Assembly (NCBI RefSeq): GCF_023856365.1
Contig: NC_064542.1
Span: 10,037,363-10,101,362, forward strand
Length of the DNA stretch: 64,000 nt
Reading direction: 5' to 3'
From: Brienomyrus brachyistius
Taxonomy: Eukaryota; Chordata; Actinopteri; Osteoglossiformes; Mormyridae
Part shown: in pieces, positions 14,001 through 26,000 of the stretch
Layout of the letters: each line of letters begins with the position of its first letter
How positions within the stretch are numbered: the first letter of the stretch is position 1
Notes under the pieces: model-generated
What the model was told of the DNA's origin: nothing
The model's input: only the letters and a program-made list of their open reading frames with translations
The model's database searches: none
Position numbers and translations under genes: made by a program

Positions 14001-17000
14001 GAATGGTAAATTAAAGACTGCTGAATGTGCTTGAATGGGGTATTTGCCAATCTTGCCTTGCTTGATTTCTGTGGATATCGGTGAAGTCACAAAAGACAAC
14101 AGGCACGGTTCTTCAGATTTCTAACCAGCTCTGTTCTAAAACGATGGAAATCAGACTCATGAAATGACTGTACATTAATATAAATGCTTATTGGGCAGAG
14201 AACTCCTGCTTTTTGCATTTGAAGGGAAGTCGAGCTGCTGCATGTGTTGTAAGTGAGCTTCAGCATCGATTTCGGCACACTGGCATTAAAGGAGAACATC
14301 CCCTCATCCGTTCCGTTTCCTAATCTTCAATTCTCCCTAGATTTTAGCTCCACGAAGCATGTGAGATGCTTACTGGTATAGTAATGGTATCGCAAAACTC
14401 CTATCCTTCTTAAAACACTCACAGACGTTAAATAAAGACTTTCAGTTGAGAGGCACAAAACACATAATTGTGTCATTTTGGCAAGAATATCTTTTTAAAC
14501 ACCTTTTTTCCAGTGCAATCACACCTTGACCCCACACTGAGTGCAAACAAACGTGCAGACTGAAAAATCACAGATAGCTGAGCTGTTTCATAATCCTTCG
14601 GACTTAATGTGAGCTCAGAAAATTGCACTAGGAAAAACCGTGTGTTTTCATCCTGGCTGACCTGGATGTAGAGGGGGAGCAGAACTCACCGGTAGTGTTG
14701 CAATGCTACTGTCTGCTGTATTTCTACATGCAGCCAAGCTCTTGTTTTAAAATGGCTTGAGTTTCGGACATATTGCAATAAGTACAAGTGTGCGGACAGC
14801 AGGAGTGTGGCTGGAATTGTTCAGCAGGCCGTGTGGTCATGTTAGCTGCTGCCTCACCTGTCGTCCTGTCCGGCTTATCCAGCGCCCCCGGAGTGCCTGC
14901 AGCAAGGCAATAGCTGTTCTGTCAACTGATTTTAATGCTCCCGCAGAGAATAGTGTACTCCCCCCCCCCCCCCATCCCAGGTTTGCAAAAACCACCACCA
15001 GTTACCAGAAATTATGAATCAGGAAAGATCAAATATGCCCAGCCTTCACAGTTTACTCACAGCAGTCAACTAAGATATTTGAGTGATCTGAATTCAAGAC
15101 ACGGTTCAATTTGGGGTTGAAAATGGACCCATTCTTCTTCATAGTTCCCGAAATAAGCTATTCGGTGCTGATTTAGTTCCACTAACAGGAACCTAAAAGG
15201 ACAATTGAGGTTCTAAAGCATGTTTATTGGCTACACTGCCCCATCGTTCATCTTTATCAAGCAATCTTCCATGGTCGACAAATGTTCTCGGGATTACAAG
15301 GAAGGTACACATGTCTGCCTTGTCAGATGTTCGCTTTCGTTGCCGTGCTTCTCTTTAGCTCGTAATTAAGGGTAATGTCTAATTTGGGAAATGTGCTGTG
15401 GTACATTGAGCTGAGTGATTCCCCTCGAAGATCTGAGCAGATTACTGAGTAATACTCAAGCAGAAACTCAGGCACAGTAAATCAGGGCCATAATCAAATG
15501 CGGGAACTTTATCCTCAAAGGACAGCTCTGTTGGACTAAGAACCACAGTAGCATTTTACACAATTAGCCGACCACAGCAACAGACAGAGTGGGACCCATT
15601 CCTTTATGGGGGCCGTGATGCATTTTAGAATTTCTCTCGGGCTATTTTTGCTTGGTAGTGCTGCTGTTGGGCATTGTTTTGAGATCACTTTTTCAGTCCA
15701 TCCATCTTCCAACCACTTTTCCAGGACAGGGTTATTGGGGGGAGGGGGACGTCATTCGGAACCTTACCAGGCGGCATAGGACATATGCTGGGTTACATTT
15801 CAGCATAGTGCCCAGAATAAGCAGGGGCACACCCAGAGATGGATAGTGGCAAGAAAATGGTACGACCCGCCAAGCCACCATGCCAACCCTGCTGTGGTGA
15901 GCGAACGGTGCGACCCACTGAGCCACCATGCCAACCCTGCAGTGGTGAGCGAACGGTGCGACCCACTGGGCCACCATGCCAACCCTGCAGTGGTGAGCAA
16001 ACGGTGCGACCCACTGTGCCACCATGCCAACCCTGCAGTGCTGAGCAAACTATGCGACCCACTGTGCCACCATGCCAACCCTGCAGTGGTGAGCGAACGG
16101 TGCGACCCACTGTGCCACCATGCCAACCCTGCAGTGGTGAGCGAACGGTGCGACCCACTGTGCCACCATGCCAACCCTGCAGTGGTGAGCAAACTGTGTG
16201 ACCCACTGAGCCACCATGCCAACCCTGCAGTGGTGAGCAAACTATGCGACCCACTGTGCCACCATGCCAACCCTGCAGTGGTGAGCAAACTGTGCGACCC
16301 ACTGAGCCACCATGCCAACCCTGCAGTGGTGAGCAAACTATGCGACCTACTGAGCCACCATGCCAACCCTGCAGTGGTGAGCAAACTGTGCGACCCACTG
16401 TGCCACCATGCCAACCCTGCAGTGGTGAGCAAACGGTGCGACCCACTGAGCCACCATGCCAACCCTGCAGTGGTGAGCAAACTGTGCGACCCACTGAGCC
16501 ACCATGCCAACCCTGCAGTGGTGAGCAAACTATGCGACCCACTGAGCCACCATGCCAACCCTGCAGTGGTGAGCAAACTGTGCGACCCACTGTGCCACCA
16601 TGCCAACCCTGCAGTGGTGAGCAAACGGTGCGACCCACTGTGCCACCATGCCAACCCTGCAGTGGTGAGCAAACGGTGCGACCCACTGTGCCACCATGCC
16701 AACCCTGCAGTGGTGAGCAAACGGTGCGACCCACTGAGCCACCATGCCAACCCTGCAGTGCTGAGCAAACGGTGCGACCCACTGAGCCACCATGCCAACC
16801 CTGCAGTGGTGAGCAAACTATGCGACCCACTGTGCCACCATGCCAACCCATGTTTTTATCATTAATAATATTATGATCAGTCCTGGACACATTGTACATC
16901 TGGGAAGTGTATCTTTTATAAATCAATCACCATGCAGCCTAAATTGTACTGTTCCCAATACTGTCAAACTAGCAAAAGCTGTCAACATTTACTGAAATTA

Positions 17001-20000
17001 CATTGAAAACATTCTCTGATATTGTAGTATTTTTTTTTCTTTTTTTACTATTACTGCTGCAGTCTTTACCCATTTGACCTGTCTTATCACCACAAATAGT
17101 GCTATTTATCCAGCCTTTGTCCAGAGGCCATTAAGGAAGCCCTATGTGTTTTTTAAATGGAGGCGCACATCTGATTTAAATGGGGAATAAAAACATTAGT
17201 AGTTTTTTATGGCGTCTTGTGAAGGAGCTGGTGTCACTACAGTCATCTGGTGTGTATCAGACAGGAGAAAACCTCTCGCCACGGCCGCTAATGCGTCTGC
17301 GTGCAGTCCGCGCTTCCGAGCCGCGCTCGGGCCGTGTCTACGGCGAGACGGTGATCTTGGGAGATCGCTGGAAGCAGCGCCGGCGGAGCCGTCGTGCCGT
17401 GAAGGATGGCGCATATCCTGCCAGCTTACTAAGACGGCTGGTCTCACTGCGTTTCTTTCTGTTGCCGTTGGACCTGTACTTAAGCTGCAGTCCTTGGCTT
17501 CCCACTGTTCACCTCACTGTTTAATCCTGTTTTTCTGTGGTCATGCAGCATCGCAGGAAATTGCTATCTGTGATAGTCACTCAGTTGCAGCTCACAGACA
17601 ATATGTTCTGTTCCACGGCAAAGTAACTGAAGGATTTTGTCATTTCTATAAATGAGCGCACATCCGCAAAGATTCTCTTGAAGCGTCTTATCAGCCTTTG
17701 TGCAGCTTTTGTTGCCGTTTCTCTCAGTCATTATTTAACCATTTCATGCCACAATGTGCATGTCGCTTTAGTGAATGTGAATGGTACATAGAGTACTGGG
17801 TAATCATAATGTTCATAAAGGATAATTAAGTCAGTGCATTTCTCAGTGATTTGTAAATGTTCTGTTGATGCCTTTCATATATAACATGTATATGATTATA
17901 TGCCAGCATTCTGCCACTCACATAAATATAAATGTCATGATGATGTACACACGACTGTACTGGCTAGCAAGAAAGTATTACCGTATTTTTCGGACCATAA
18001 GATGCACCTAGTTTTAGTGGAGGGAAATGAAGAAAAATAAGATTTCGAACCAAATAGTGTCCTAAAATATTTAATGTCAACCATGTAAATTGAACAGCAT
18101 TCAACAGCAGCATTAAGAACCATTATCACCGTCATTAACAAATAAAGTCAATAAAAACCGAATAAAAGTATAAAAGTACAAAAAAACAAGGAGACACTTC
18201 AGTAACAAAATAGGATAGACCGATGGGGCGGGATGTGAGTGGATGCGATTTCGGCATGCTGCATGCATCCCTCTCTCCTATCTTCCCGGTGGAGCTGCCT
18301 GTCACTAAGATAGGAGGGAGAGGGGGCGTGGCTATGTGATGTGAGAGGGCACTCTGAGAATAATTATGAATGAAACGGAGAATATGCATGCACATAAAAG
18401 GTGGGTTAGCCATAGCATAGGGACCAGCACGTTACTGCATATCTTCTTTTTTAAAGCATGTGAGCAGAGAAATATTCAGAAGACATGACGCAGTGACTTT
18501 CTCTCCAATTTTTCGGTGAGAAAAAGTGCGTCTTATGGTCCGAAAAATACGGTACATGAATATGCGTGTTACTTATTGAATGCATATATAGGTTATATTT
18601 TCTTCAGTTGAGGGGACAGCCATGTGTGCTTAACTAGGCAATGAAAGCTAATTCCCTTGTTCAAATGTACAACAGTGGAATCCCTCCTAGGATTCACACC
18701 CACATCATTTTATTCACAGATTCCTTGTTTCCTTGTGAAGGATGTATTTCTCTTATCTGTCCTTGGTCACATACTCATCACTCAGCAGATCTTTCTGAAA
18801 ACACATCTGTAAGAAGCAGCATTCCTTGATCTTAAAGTAATTAGTGTGGGGGAGGAGGGTCGAGCCCGTGGTGGAGAAAATTTGTGGGAAAGTCCACTTT
18901 TACTGGGATTGCTGGGTAACAGGCTGGGGCAGCGACAGTGCAGAATGATCTAATGCCGTTTCTGTGGGAAAGGAAGTCGCTATATAGCTATGAAACCCCC
19001 TTTGATAAATAACTGCAATCCACTGGGTATAAGGTTTCTACAAATACAGGGGCACTGTGCTGACCTTCTGTGTCGCGTATTAAGAGCAACTGGTGCAAGC
19101 AAGGCCATAAAACTGGTGTCAGCCTTGTTCACTGGCACGACATGCTTGTTGAATTGTTTACATTAAGTTAAACTGCTAATTCTGTACTCATCTGTACATG
19201 CTGTGTACAACATCACCGTGGTCAAGAATTTAAGGAATTTAGCTCTCAGCAAAATAAATAATTTAGGCTGCCATCCTTGAATCGTGGACGATGCTGTCTC
19301 AAGTCTGAGATCCTGCAAGTCTGGATGCGCATTAATGCGGAGTGTGACATCTAAGCTGCCCCTTTTAAGAACATTAAGAACATTAACCCTCTGAAGGCCT
19401 GGCTGTCTCAGAGGCCAACGAGACGATGTGTGTAGGTTGAAGGATTTGTCTCGACTAGCAACGGCTTCCACTTGGGCAAATGGACGCACTTTTTCTACAG
19501 ATACCGGCAGATGGGACACAAACAAACGGAGTGTATCATCGATTATGACAGCAGACTTGGGGGTAAATGGCATTCCATAGGTCAGACAGAACCAGACACG
19601 ATGCAGCAGGGCAGTGTTTTCTGTGTGCAGTCTGATGGAAGACTATGATATAGAGAACAGGATATGTCAAGGGGAAGGGATGCTGACACACAGGATATAA
19701 AGCAAGTAAAGATAAAGGCGAACCCGAGAACAGACAGTACTGCTTCGCAGAGGACCCGCAGTGCTGCTTGTTCTCGTCCCAGTGACCAGTTTGAGCTGGA
19801 TCTGCACACTGCACCCATTCAGGCCAGCGCGATTGGTTCTCCTGCTCTCCGGTCGCGCCTCCTAATTACTCAGCATCACTAATTAGATTTTTACACCGAA
19901 TGATTACGGCTCATTGTTCCCCTGCATATAATGAATCACAAGACTGGCGTTATAAATAGAACATATTCTTAATTACTGTTCGGCCACAGGAACTGGGCTG

Positions 20001-23000
20001 AAAAGAAGAGCGGAATTTGTGTGATGCTCCACGGCCTGAATGCGTCAACTTAGGAAAGGGCAGGGAAAAGGGCTTGGGGCCAACCCATCTTAACTGACAG
20101 AAGCCTAGTGAACAAACATGCAACGAGGCAAATGGTAAAACGCAATCCAGTTGCGTGTAGTGAAAAAGTATCCGCTCTATGTCAAAAGACCAGTGAATTT
20201 CTATAGATATCATTGGTGATTAGTAGCCAGTCATGGGAAAACAACCTATTTAAGAATGGAAAAGCAGTGAAAGCTTAAATTGGTAACTATGGGAAATATT
20301 CCTAGGTTACTCTAAGGCATAATAACTAGGTGGGACGTGCCCCTACCCCAATATCAGACTCTCGACCTTCCTTTTAGTAGAGCTGTTAATGTGTAAATTG
20401 CGAAAAAACTCACAATATCTGGACAGTAGTTTTGTGTCACCCTCTTATAGTACATTATATATTGCCTTGACTGGCTACAGTATATAAGGAAGCCCTCAGA
20501 AGACATCGAATTTTTGTTCCATGTTTGGCGCGTGGTGTTTAGGGGCATCGGCGCTAGGAGCCAATGCACTCATGATGTTTGCCTGACCTTCCCTATAATT
20601 CTTGGGTAGATGGGAATGACACTTAATGAATCAGTGCTTAGGGTTTGTGGGAATAAGCCTAAGATACTTCTAAGCTGGACACAGGTCCCTGAATTAACTC
20701 AGACACTGATTGGATGTTGTAATAGGACCCTCATACCCGATTATTCCTAGTTGGGTGACAGGATCCTGCCCTGTCATTTCCTTTCCTGGCCAGTCACCCC
20801 TCGCCTAGTGTTTTGAGTCTTTCGAGATTTGTGAATTGACCCATACCTTCTTGCTGCTCCAAATCTTTAGTGTTTGTTTGATTGTAATGCCTCACACCTG
20901 TTCCTTATTACCCTTGTGTGTGTATATATATATATATATATGCCTGCCCTTGCTTTGTTCCCTTGTGGTCACTATGTTTGCTTCCTGCATGTTCTCTAAT
21001 GTGGATAGTCTTGTTGTAATTGTTTATAGGTGTTTTGCTTGTGTCCTTTCGGCTTGTCCTCTCATAGTTCCAGGCCGTAGATATCTTTGTGTAGCCTACC
21101 TGCCATTGTTTTAGCCCGTCATGATCCTTTTGTTCCATGTCTAGTCTGTTTAATGTCTAATAAAGTTCCCTGATTGTCGATAATCCACATTGTGGATCAT
21201 ACCTTCACCATGCCTGGCCATAGCAGTTAGGTTTTTTATTCTCACTAGTATTCCCAATTATATCCTAGTATGATTTCTATATGAACTGTTTTCCATCGCA
21301 TCCATGTAAGTCTTGATGGCCTTCTGAGGTACCCAGCACCTCTAAGTGCTGCTGCAGGATCATCTGTGATTATCTCAGCTTCTTCATTCTCGATCTCCGT
21401 GACCGGGTCAGACACTGGGCGCATGGCTTTAGCATTTAATCATGGGCACTTTAACAGCTTGTTGCCTCTACGTTTATGTGGATGGAGATAGATGTGGATT
21501 TGCACCATAAATAATAAGAAATAAAATGGGAGGTGAGTCAGCCAGTTCCCAGCCATTATTATGGTTCACAACATTCCTTACCGGAATACTATTCCCAAGG
21601 CGTATAATCTTTGAACTTCCTCAATGTAAGGACATTCATTTCATTTGATCAGACTGAGTTGACTTTTCAAGAAATATTGTTACAATCTCAGTTTCCATCA
21701 TGTTTGAACATCTGGCAGAGAAAGTCAAAGAACAAGACCATTAGTCATCACCTTATCTTCTCATCAGTCTACAGAGTGCTGTCCACATGGTTCCGGAAAA
21801 CACGGCCTCCAGTGTAAAGCAAATCTAACATTTGGCTTCGTTATATAATAAATAACTGTAATCAAATCCCTGTTGTCTATGAAATGGTCGTCGTGTCGTA
21901 TTAACCACTGTGAGCGAATGCGAGAAAACGGCCCATGGTCCATTCCTTTGGGATGAGTCACACTGAAGCGCAGTGCTGAAGGGGGCATGTTGCTGATGAG
22001 GTGCTCAGCGGCTCGATCCTGTTTCCACCACAATCCACAAAGCGTTTCTTTTCATTTTTATTTTTCTGTGTGGTGTTGCAAAAGACTGTCGTGTGTGACT
22101 TTATGAGCATTGATCAGTCTGCTTAATAGAATTCCATCTGAAAGGTAAAAAATGGCTTATAAAAAATGTTGTTGTTTTTTTGAAATATATGTTGAAAAAT
22201 TGCACTGAAGTGTATTTACGTTTATCAGTATCATCGGAATTTTGCGTAATTGATATCCAATCATTGTCCTGTCATCAAACATCATTTCAAAACATTTGTT
22301 TTTGTTTATCTCGCTTAAACATATAACCAGGATGTGAAACAATGGTTTTTGTAGTATTGAATCATCAATTGTGTGTAAAGTCTGCTTTGATGGCTGTCAT
22401 GTACTCTGACATCGCTCTAAGTTATGCTTTTATAGTCCTTGTCCAGTTGAATTGAATACCCATGAGCCTGATGGTCATTGTTGATAAAAGCGATTTGTCC
22501 CGCAGATGCTAACCTGCAGTACCGTCCAGTGGCCGGCAGGCATTACTACACGCTACCCGGCAACAGCATCGAGCGCCGTGTGCTGCCACCGCCGCTCAGC
22601 TTCAGCATCGAGCCTCCCCGCTTCCACCCGCATGCCAAGGGCAAGAACATCCGGCTGGACTCGCAGCTGCGGCGGGCAGCGCGTAAGAGCAGCTTCTGCA
22701 ATGGCGTCACCTTCAGCCAGCGGCCGGTGCGGCTCTACGAGAAGGTGCGTCTGCGCCTGTCCGGCGTGCACAGCGGCTGGAGCGGCGCACTGCGCTTCGG
22801 CTTCACCAGCCTGGACCCCGGCGAGCTGGCCGCCGCTGACATCCCCAAGTACGCCTGTCCGGACCTGGTGACCCGGCCCGGCTACTGGGCCAAGGCGCTG
22901 CCCGAGAGGCTGGCGCTCAGGGACAACGTGTTGGCCTTCTGGGCCGACCGACACGGCAGGGTCTTCTACAGCATCAACGAGGGCGAGCCCGTGCTCTTCC

Positions 23001-26000
23001 ACTGCAGCCTGAATGTCGGCTCCCCCCTCTGGGCCATCATCGACATCTACGGCATCACGCAGGAGGTCACGCTGCTCGGTGAGTCACCTGAATCCACCAC
23101 GAAGCAAATGGGCAGATCAATGCTGTGGCCCGGGGCATCGGGGTCAACACCCAAGTGGCCATGCTAATGCCAGGTTAGGGGCCCCAGATAAGGTAATCCG
23201 TCCCATGTGAAGCTTGTGGCTTTGAATCACCCCCAGGGATCTGAAGGGATGATGGCACCCAGGGAGGTTTTTAAAGGTTTTGAAGTTGAAGTACAAAGGC
23301 AGAGCAAGGTTTCGTTTGAACCAACCAGTTGAGTACTGACTGTGACTCTTTATACTCATCTGGTTGGTTGAAACAAAATCTTGGTCTGGATTTGTACTTC
23401 CTGGTCCTGAACTTTCCCACCTGTATTTGCGTGGCATTAATTGGAAGCTTGGACTTTATCATGCAGACTATGGTAGAGGGCAGCTTATGGAATGTGTTAC
23501 AACTCAGCCCAGAATAGCAGCTGAGGTCAGCATGGGGGTTAAGCAGATGTATGTGTGGGGGGGGGGGGGGGGGGGGGGTCACTATCTCGTCCTCTCTGGG
23601 CTGTGGGTCTCAGGCCGGGGCTTCAAGAGGCCAGAGCCTAAGAATACACAGTGGTATTCCCACCTGGGAATCGGGGAAGGGGCCTCTCTCGGCACCGCCA
23701 CTTTGTTTTGCTCCGTCTGGCAGAAGGCCTGACCATGTTTGGTAAAGCCCGCGGCAGATCCTGCTGGCGGTGCGTTCAGACGCCGGCTGTGCGGGGGCCC
23801 CGCAGGTCGGGGCGCTCGGCACATTGCTGCCTTTTTAACATGCATTGTAAAGCTTCCCTTTGAAACACATCGCAGAGGCTCTGCCACAGAAACAGGAATG
23901 ACGGCGCGATACTTACATGCTAATTACATGTAAAGATACGCGGGTCATGAAATCGACTAGAATCAGTTGGACAGAAACCATTTTACCCTGAACCTTTTTA
24001 AAGAAATGATGGCGATGATGATCTTTATTAACCCTGCCTTTGTTGTGTGCTTTACCTGGTTCTGTTTTCATTATGTGAGAAGCTTCTCTTCTAATTCAGT
24101 TCGGTTTTTGAGTAAACGCAGGCAGCGATGTGTAGTTTGTCCAGTGGTGTTACCAGGATGCCAGGCTGCAGTGGGCATTTGGGTTTGTTCGGTAGCCACC
24201 CCAGTGTTCAAACTGGCGATGTGTTTTGAGGGGTACTCACCCATGCCCCTGGACAGGATGAAACAGTGATGCTAAGATTCTCCAGTGTCTGTGAGGGTGA
24301 GTAACTGTACCTTATGACACCTGTACCTTATGAAAAGGAACATGCTCATGGTTAAGGTGGAATCAAGTTTGAAATACTGAGTGAGATTAAGGGGGCGCAG
24401 TGACCTGGCTGTTGCTGATGGTGTGCCCCCCCCCCCCCCCCCCCCCCACAGAGAGCACCTTTGCCGACAGCATGAGCTCAAGCCGCCTCAGCGCTGCCCG
24501 CCTCAGCGCCTACCTGCCGCAGAGCAATCACGACTCGGCCAACTACAGCAACAACCAGCTGGAGACCAATCAGGCAGCGGCCGCCAAAATGGCCACACTG
24601 CAGCTTGGCCACTGCAACCAGCTCATCCCCTGCTGTTCACCGCCGTCCTCGTCTGCCGTGTCAGCCGGTGGGCCCCGGTCCCCGCGGGGCCCACCCTCCC
24701 CACTGGACACCGAGCTGCACTTCCACCCAGTGCGAGGCTCCGACGTCATCCTGTCGGCAGACCGCTCGTCGGCCTGCATCCACTTCCTGGACAGCAGTCG
24801 GACTCTGGTGTTCAGCGAGCGCCCACTGCGTGTGGGCGAGACGCTTTTCGTGCAGGCAGGCCACCTGGGCCTGCCCTACTTCGGAGCGCTCCTCTTCGGC
24901 GTGACCTCCTGTGACCCCGGCACCCTTCGCCCCAGTGACCTGCCCGCCGACCCTGATGTTCTCCTGGATCGTAAGGAGTACTGGGTGGTGTACCGGGGCA
25001 TCCCTACACCCAGCTCAGGTGACGTGCTCAGCTTCACGCTGCTGTCCAACGGGGAGGTTCACCACAGCGTCAACGGTGCAGCACGAGGGCGCCTGCTCTG
25101 CGTTGATGCCTCTCAGGTCCTGTGGGTCTTCTTCACTCTCCACGGCGCCATCAACCGCCTGCGCATCCTTGGTATGCGTTTTACGCAGCTGACGTTTGAG
25201 TATTCTGAGCCTCTCCTTCACGCATTGAACTTAACGCTCTTATCTACATCTGTCATGTTCAGGGACGGTGCAGTCCAGTCCCATCTCCAGCTCCCCGTCG
25301 AGCTCACCGGGCGGAACCCCAGATGACAGCGACTCGGACCTAGCATTCAGTGTGAACCGGTCCTCATCAGCTTCAGAATCCTCACTGGGTAAGTACTGTG
25401 CATCCAATCAGGTATCCAGTACTAGGTACCAGTCACTGGTAAAGTACCCTTGTGTGTGACACATATACACACAACATGGATGTTTGTATTCATATCGTTG
25501 TGGGGACTCTTCATTCATTTCTATGGGAAAAACCCTAATCCCAACAATACCACCTTAACCCCTACCCAGCCTTAACCCTAACAGGGCACACTCACACACC
25601 AGTCACTTGCCCATGTACACCTACGGCCAATTTGGCAACTGCAAATAACCTCAGCATGTGTTCGGACTGTGTGGGAAATCAGAGTAACCAGAGGAAACCC
25701 CACAACGACACCGGGAGAACATGCAAATGCTAATCAGGTATCCAGTACGGGGTACCAACTGTTGATAATCCAAAGTAACTGTACCTGTTCATGTGCTCAT
25801 GGCTGGATTGTGCCCCAGGCCCTTGGCTAGAGAGGCCCTCAGAGCACTAGTGGCTGCGAGTCGCAACATTTATAGTGCAAGGTAAACACTGTAGCCTTCA
25901 CATACAACGCGAGTTCACCTCCAGGGCTCCTCTTCATATAGACTAGAGCAAAAGAGACCACCCAGTCTCCAGGGCCCTCTGCATATAGAGCAAGAGAGCA

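Larger units (their letters stand above)
2052..22505 (+). other. neurl1b intron 1 (20.5 kb), repeat-rich
   Basis: This intron runs from GTATGT at 2052 to CGCAG at 22505. From 2.1 to 7.5 kb it is AT-rich single-copy-looking DNA in which I recognise no gene. From 7.5 kb onward it collects mobile-element debris: fold-back MITEs, a hAT remnant with a BED finger, a GTGGGGAC repeat, SINE pieces, a 48-bp minisatellite, a TA-flanked MITE and an LTR-like block, each listed separately. A GC/CpG-rich island lies at 17278-17410. A long first intron after a tiny first exon is common in vertebrate signalling genes and often houses enhancers, but none can be pinpointed here. Confidence 0.7.

Noticed and set aside
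15858..16853. CRISPR-like array
   Set aside because: There are no unique spacers between repeats; this is contiguous tandem repetition in vertebrate DNA.
15793..16926. Long open frames on both strands (up to 377 codons)
   Set aside because: They are produced by the frame-preserving 48-bp minisatellite; all strands and frames show the same 16-residue periodicity and no family match.
17180..17524. MGN-starting frame as an alternative neurl1b first exon
   Set aside because: It has no suitable in-phase GT donor and lacks resemblance to NEURL N-termini beyond MGN; the exon at 2021 fits better.
19163..19573. 136-codon minus-strand frame
   Set aside because: No motif, no conserved context; probably chance in neurl1b intron 1.
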